From assembly GCA_029263715.1 (NCBI GenBank), contig JAJUFP010000009.1, positions 35,121 to 99,120 of the forward strand: a stretch of 64,000 bases of DNA. Reading direction: 5' to 3'. Under the pieces are notes generated by a model. That model was not told the DNA's origin, ran no database searches, and worked only from the letters and a program-made list of their open reading frames with translations. Origin of the DNA: Nitrososphaera sp. Lineage in GTDB: Archaea; Thermoproteota; Nitrososphaeria; Nitrososphaerales; Nitrososphaeraceae. Shown here piece after piece: positions 60,391 through 64,000 of the stretch; the stretch's first letter is position 1, and the number at the start of each line of letters is the position of its first letter. The position numbers and the translations under genes are program-made.

Positions 60391-61392
60391 ATGGAGACTT
60401 TTCAACTGGCCCCTGATCTCAGTGTCTGCCGCATACTAAACGGGATGTGGCAGGTAGCCGGCGGCCACGGCTACATCAACCGCGATCTTGCCATTGCTGA
60501 CATGATGAAATACCATGATGCCGGCTTTACCAGCTGGGATCTGGCCGACATATACGGCCCAGCAGAGGATTTTATCGGCGAGTTCCGACGCCAGCTGGCT
60601 TCCAGAAGCGGGCAAAAGGAACTAGAAAAAAGCCAGGCCTTTACAAAGTGGGTTCCTGAGCCAAGGAAAGTCACGCTGCCTCTGGTTGAGCAAAGCATAG
60701 ACCGGTCAATCCGGCGCATGAACGTCGAGCGCCTTGACCTGGTCCAGTTCCACTGGTGGGAGTACAGCAACATGGGCTGGCTGGATGCCCTGATCCATCT
60801 ATCGGAGCTCCGTGACAGGGGCAAGATAAGACACGTGGGCCTTACCAACTTTGATACTGACCATATGCAGGACATGGCTGATGCCGGCTTGAAGATGGCA
60901 TCAAACCAGGTCCAGTACTCGATAATCGACCGGCGGCCAGAGGTAAAGATGGTTGAATTCTGCCGCAAGCACAACGTCGTCCTGTTTGCCTACGGCACGC
61001 TGTGCGGCGGGCTGCTGTCCGAACGGTACCTGGGCCGGCCTGAACCCTCGCTTCTGGAACTGAATACCATGAGCCTGCGCAAGTACAAAAAGATGGTAGA
61101 TGTCTGGGGAGGCTGGAAACTGTTTCAGGATCTTCTCATGGTTCTAAAGGAGATCGCAGACAAGTATGGGGTTGGCATACCAAACGTTGCTACGAGGTAT
61201 GTTCTGGACAAGCCGGCGGTGGCCGGCGTCATAGTCGGCACACGCCTTGGCATTGCGGAGCACCGCCAGCAAAACATGCGCACTTTTGACCTAAAGCTGG
61301 AAAAAGATGACTATGAAAGGATACACAGCGTTACAGCAAGATCCCGGGATCTGTTTGAGGCCATCGGGGACTGCGGCGATGAGTACCGGTGA
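60391..61392 (+). CDS. Aldo/keto reductase family protein
   Basis: NAD(P)H-dependent oxidoreductase, 333 aa, TIM-barrel. Catalytic-type segments: SWDLADIYGPAEDFIGEF (Asp and Tyr) and the AKR lysine region (SQAFTKWVPEPRK), QFHWWEY (His), GKIRHVGLTNFD, SNQVQYSIIDRRPEVK and ATRYVLDKPAVAGVIVGTRLG. Substrate unknown. ATG at 60391; 60 bp after tyrS. Confidence 0.9.
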   Translation: METFQLAPDLSVCRILNGMWQVAGGHGYINRDLAIADMMKYHDAGFTSWDLADIYGPAEDFIGEFRRQLASRSGQKELEKSQAFTKWVPEPRKVTLPLVEQSIDRSIRRMNVERLDLVQFHWWEYSNMGWLDALIHLSELRDRGKIRHVGLTNFDTDHMQDMADAGLKMASNQVQYSIIDRRPEVKMVEFCRKHNVVLFAYGTLCGGLLSERYLGRPEPSLLELNTMSLRKYKKMVDVWGGWKLFQDLLMVLKEIADKYGVGIPNVATRYVLDKPAVAGVIVGTRLGIAEHRQQNMRTFDLKLEKDDYERIHSVTARSRDLFEAIGDCGDEYR

Positions 61393-61502
61393 TTTGGTTG
61401 CCTAGGAATGGACCTGTCAGTGTCTAACTGTTTTGTTATCTGCTGCAATTGGATTGACACGGGCCCTTAAAGAACTTCAAAAAAATATCAGACAGGGCGC
61501 AC

Positions 61503-62246
61503 ATGGTTTCGGCTACAACGGTGGCTCTTGCTGCAGCAATATTCCTGGCCTTGATAGTGATAGCCATCGGCCTTTACGATCCGTCCATACTTTTTGGCAG
61601 CAGCGCTGACGCATCAGAAATGATTGAAAACGGTACGAGCGATTCCGCTCTTGGCGATGTCGTGGCTCTTGGAAAGGATGTCGGCCAGACCGGCGCAGAG
61701 CTGATCAAGACTGCCGCAGAGGCAGGAAAAGAGGCGGCCCAAGATTATGCAAGTGAGGCAGTAGACCGGGATACCGATGCCTCTAACAGTGTCATTTCTG
61801 TCAGAATCAACACGGATCGTGACAGGTATGAGGATTCAGAAGACCAGCAGCCTCTCATAAAGAATTCTGCGAAGGTAAAGGTAATGGCGTCAGACATCGT
61901 GATACACGAGGACTATGCCGCAATCGCCTCCCCGGAAGCAGGGGATGAAAGCGACGTGGCTGCCGATGTTACCCTGAAGCTGGTGGTCAAAAATGAAGGT
62001 GACGACTATACAGAATTCGTCAAGTTTGATGTGGTCTTTTCAGTCGATGACGTGGTAGTAAAGAAAGTCTCCAGGGAGATCGGCAGGCTGGATGACGGCC
62101 AGAGCAGGACAATGGAAATGAGCTACCAGCTAAAGATCTCAGAGATTCCTGCAGGTGCAGTGAGCAAGATACTGGACAGTCTGGACCACGGTACAAGTCC
62201 CATGCTTACAGTCAACATCGTGAACCTAGACTACGAGAAATTCTGA
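61503..62246 (+). CDS. Single-TM hypothetical surface protein, 247 aa
   Basis: N-terminal TM (TVALAAAIFLALIVIAIGLY) followed by an acidic, serine/aspartate-rich linker and a beta-rich outside domain: KVKVMASDIVIHEDYAAIAS, DVTLKLVVKNEGDDYTEFVK and MEMSYQLKISEIPAGA. The second half resembles an Ig-like/CARDB-like domain. ATG at 61503. Unknown function. Confidence 0.65.
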   Translation: MVSATTVALAAAIFLALIVIAIGLYDPSILFGSSADASEMIENGTSDSALGDVVALGKDVGQTGAELIKTAAEAGKEAAQDYASEAVDRDTDASNSVISVRINTDRDRYEDSEDQQPLIKNSAKVKVMASDIVIHEDYAAIASPEAGDESDVAADVTLKLVVKNEGDDYTEFVKFDVVFSVDDVVVKKVSREIGRLDDGQSRTMEMSYQLKISEIPAGAVSKILDSLDHGTSPMLTVNIVNLDYEKF

Positions 62247-62867
62247 ACTTTTCTCCATGACTCACATCTCGTTAAGGCAGTGATCAACCAATCCTGTGGT
62301 AAGTTAAAATAAAGTCATTGAAAGCGTCCCTTGTTTTGACTCTTTTATTCAATAAACTATCATCATACGATAGGATGCGAAAAGGAAAGCTAGGGACCAG
62401 CAACTGCAAGATGACGCCAAGCAAAGGAAACAGACAAAATCATAAGAAGATAAATCGCTGGAAAAGAACAGAAAAACAAGGGAATGGTCCGGCCATGCAA
62501 AAGCAAAGTGACAAGCTGCGAATCGCGATAGCAGCTGAAAAACTTGCTCTTGTGGCTACGAAAAACAGCTTTTCCGTCGTGCTGCTGATAGCAGGATAAA
62601 AGGACGACAAAAGGAACAATTACAGCATAGATAGGGTGCACTGGCCCGCATTACGTGTATTGGGCGGGCCAGTTAAGCATCTGATTTTTTCAACTGGTCA
62701 ATCCTAGCAGGTTTCATGCATAGCGGTTGTTTGAAATTCTCTCATTTCTAGCTCGTTGAGCATGATCGAATAGCATGAAAAAATTAAGCGTATACAACAA
62801 ATATTGATAAAAATTTGCTAAAACAGCCTCACTATAAGTATGGAGTTCAATTTCGGATGGCGGAAAT
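62247..62867. other. 620-bp region without a supported gene
   Basis: Two overlapping opposite frames (62318-62599 plus, 62390-62641 minus) lack recognisable domains or good starts, and I do not accept either. From 62640 the sequence turns AT-rich up to the RNA promoter. Confidence 0.45.
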
Positions 62868-62897
62868 ACTTATATTTTGCAAGTCCGTATAATTCTT

Positions 62898-62992
62898 GGA
62901 TAGCAGCCAAGGGTAGAAACACCGAAACGCTCACAACGGGTCGGTGGACGGGATCTAAGGATTGGCCGTTTGGTTCCCGAAGACTGCTATCC
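62898..62992 (+). ncRNA. Candidate structured RNA with three-way junction, about 95 nt
   Basis: A perfect 9-bp closing stem GGATAGCAG/CTGCTATCC (62898-62906 / 62984-62992) encloses two hairpins: CACCG/CGGTG (62920-62924 / 62942-62946) and CGGGA/TCCCG (62949-62953 / 62975-62979). Further complementarity GCCAA/TTGGC (62906-62910 / 62962-62966) and AACGG/CCGTT (62935-62939 / 62966-62970) could form alternative or tertiary pairs. A TATA box (CTTATATTTT, 62869-62878) lies about 25 nt before the stem, giving a start exactly at 62898. A T-rich stretch follows. It is not tRNA, SRP or RNase P, and does not fit 5S rRNA. Novel RNA or riboswitch-like element. Confidence 0.6.
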
Positions 62993-63022
62993 ATGTTTTG
63001 AAAATTTGTGAATGCCAGTTCC

Positions 63023-63053
63023 GGTAAAATTGCGAGAGAAGTTCGATTTTACC
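63023..63053 (+). repeat. 31-nt hairpin downstream of the RNA candidate
   Basis: GGTAAAAT and ATTTTACC form a perfect 8-bp stem around a 15-nt loop (TGCGAGAGAAGTTCG). It lies 30 bp after the RNA candidate's closing stem and may be part of the same transcript, its terminator, or an independent element. Confidence 0.4.
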
Positions 63054-63126
63054 AAGGATCAAACTAAGTGCGATCACCGAGATAGTCAGGTCTGAAACTG
63101 TAGACGACTCAACATTATGACCATGG

Positions 63127-63416
63127 TCAGTCTTTTCCGTAAACCTGTTTGTGGTCTCCTACTCTCAATACTTGAATTATTCTGTGTTCTCGGTGAATTA
63201 AGAAAGATAGTCGATATGAATCATTTAGGTTAGTGACATATACAGGTCCGTACTTTGTTTTCTTCCACTTGCCAATTGCACTAGGATCTTCAAGCTCTAT
63301 CATTTCTTCTAGTCTTCTATGAGCTGTACCTTTACATTAGCAGGTAGTCTTTTGAATTGATTATCAAAATTCTCTGGATAGTTTACATTCCAGATTTTAA
63401 TATTATTTTTCTTCAT
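63127..63416 (-). pseudogene. RelE/ParE-like toxin with a single-base frameshift
   Basis: Reading from ATG 63416 gives MKKNNIKIWNVNYPENFDNQ, then FKRLPANVKVQ, after which the frame breaks. Dropping into the next frame from about 63321 gives HRRLEEMIELEDPSAIGKWK, KTKYGPVYVTNLNDSYRLSF, LIHREHRIIQVLRVGDHKQV and YGKD, which is a typical RelE/ParE end (YR..F.....RII.VLRVG.R..VY). The break needs one added base, so a one-base deletion in a once intact toxin is likely, or a sequencing error. The start overlaps the antitoxin stop by 14 bp, as in many toxin-antitoxin pairs. Confidence 0.75.
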
Positions 63417-63579
63417 TCGTTAGATCTTTGAGGTGCTTCACAAATGCTTGTCCACTAACAGTTGTTGTCTTTACTTTTCCTGTCATGATATCCTTTAGAG
63501 CCTTTTCTTCTTCTGGCCAGAGCTTGGAGCTTACTTCATTTTTCCTTCTTTTTACTGTGGTGGCCAAATTGACATTCAT
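63403..63579 (-). CDS. Antitoxin-like small protein, 58 aa
   Basis: Starts at MNVNLATTVKRRKNEVSSKL and ends KHLKDLTNEEK; the N-terminal region is basic and suggests DNA binding, with a toxin-neutralising C-terminal helix (GQAFVKHLKDL). A TATA-like TTTTTATAC (about 63594-63601) lies about 20 nt before the ATG. It precedes the frameshifted toxin with a 14-bp overlap. The family is not identified. Confidence 0.6.
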   Translation of the reverse strand: MNVNLATTVKRRKNEVSSKLWPEEEKALKDIMTGKVKTTTVSGQAFVKHLKDLTNEEK

Positions 63580-63842
63580 GATTAGCACAAAGAAGTATAA
63601 AAATGGAGTCCTGCACTTTATTTGCAAGGCTGTCTTGCCCTTGCTCATCCCGTGATCTGATAAAAGATTGAGAAATTCTATGATAGTTCTGCCATCATCT
63701 TGTTTCCCACAAGTCGTTGTTTTATGGCACATATCTCATGACTTTGCTGTCTACACACTATCAAAAGCACCATTTTTGTAGGATCTGAAAATTTCTCAAG
63801 CTGTTTGGATTTTGTGTATACCGTACCAAAGTAACATAAGAG

Positions 63843-63965
63843 TGCGGTCACCGGGATTCGAATTCCCGCCCGATTCATTTACGAATCGAGTCCCGGGTTA
63901 CGGGCTGGCTTCGCACGCAAGTGCATGGAAGGCCAGTGTCCTAGACCAAACTAGACGATGACCGC
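63843..63965 (-). tRNA. tRNA-Gly (UCC) with two insertions
   Basis: Acceptor GCGGTCA/TGACCGC, discriminator A, D-arm with GG, anticodon stem CTGGC/GCCAG. The anticodon loop is CTTCCA followed by about 15 nt (TGCACTTGCGTGCGA) and then A, a canonical 37/38 intron. A second insertion of about 29 nt lies between T-stem CCGGG and T-loop TTCGAAT (it contains CTCGATTC/GAATCGGG). After both are removed the variable loop is 8 nt (CCCGTAAC), longer than usual, so exact splice points are uncertain. TATA-like TTTAATAA lies about 28 nt upstream of the 5' end. Confidence 0.85.
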
Positions 63966-64000
63966 ACAATCTAAGCCGAATGAAAGAAGGTTATTAAATC

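Noticed and set aside
62318..62641. Two opposite reading frames of 83-93 residues
   Set aside because: No recognisable domain, no promoter at the right distance, and both cannot be genes; neither has better support than chance.
62898..62992. 5S rRNA or another known small RNA as the identity of the structured RNA
   Set aside because: It is about 25 nt too short for 5S, lacks the CCGAAC-type loop C and loop E motifs, and does not fold as a tRNA; SRP and RNase P RNAs are about 300 nt.
63858..63874. Separate operator palindrome CGGGAATTCGAATCCCG-like in the tRNA-Gly 3' region
   Set aside because: It is explained by the T-arm of the tRNA gene and its insertion rather than by a protein site.

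Overview
The window looks like chromosome of an ammonia-oxidising archaeon of the Nitrososphaera type (Thaumarchaeota/Nitrososphaeria). The evidence is archaeal AmoC (43327-43890) and AmoB (49419-49973) sitting about 5.5 kb apart rather than in one amo cluster, archaeal information genes (RadA, RpoF, ribosomal L21e, topoisomerase VI A and B, TruD, archaeal TyrRS), methylmalonyl-CoA genes fitting the 3-hydroxypropionate/4-hydroxybutyrate cycle, roughly 50% GC, and many leaderless genes starting with ATG, GTG or TTG about 25 nt after a TATA box. amoA is not in the window.

Layout. 1-21.3 kb: hemL (cut by the window edge), TruD, an orphan Cas4-like protein, a radical copper oxidase, UMP kinase, an HD hydrolase, thymidylate kinase, Hsp20, an ABC1/UbiB kinase, a Rieske protein, a two-TM protein plus pYEATS-like pair, a Nudix hydrolase, a ComA-like/winged-helix fusion divergent from sulfonate-type transporter genes without their ATPase, and a surface protein with a PEF-like C-terminal anchor. 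21.4-25.8 kb: tRNA-Val, mannosyl-3-phosphoglycerate synthase, and several lineage-specific small regulators and zinc proteins. 25.8-32.5 kb: M20 peptidase, short heme A synthase, a large ADP-forming acyl-CoA synthetase, a PRC-barrel/zinc-ribbon protein and an ABC-2 exporter pair. 32.5-39.3 kb: ilvC and the methylmalonyl-CoA mutase, chaperone and epimerase block, then a glutaminase-less asparagine-synthase-like protein and a YHS microprotein. 39.3-43.2 kb: a three-gene MacB-type export operon behind a TetR-like operator. 43.3-50 kb: amoC, a phosphoesterase, the conserved rpl21e-rpoF-DUF655-ksgA-prmC operon, radA and amoB. 50-62.2 kb: a B12-type radical SAM protein, pyrD, SemiSWEET, topoisomerase VI, a SprT/YgjP-like protease, tyrS, an aldo/keto reductase and hypotheticals. 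62.2-64 kb: a sparsely coding end with a candidate structured RNA, a toxin-antitoxin pair whose toxin is frameshifted, and a tRNA-Gly gene carrying two insertions.

How the parts connect: amoB/amoC feed energy metabolism; the mutase, epimerase, MeaB-like GTPase and perhaps the ADP-forming synthetase serve carbon fixation; hemL and ctaA feed heme supply; mpgS points to mannosylglycerate as compatible solute. The items most likely to be new are the 95-nt RNA with a predicted three-way junction at 62898-62992, the doubly interrupted tRNA-Gly, the palindromes at both amo promoters, and the ComA-like/winged-helix fusion beside sulfonate transport genes. All functional calls are from reading the sequence; no database search was run.
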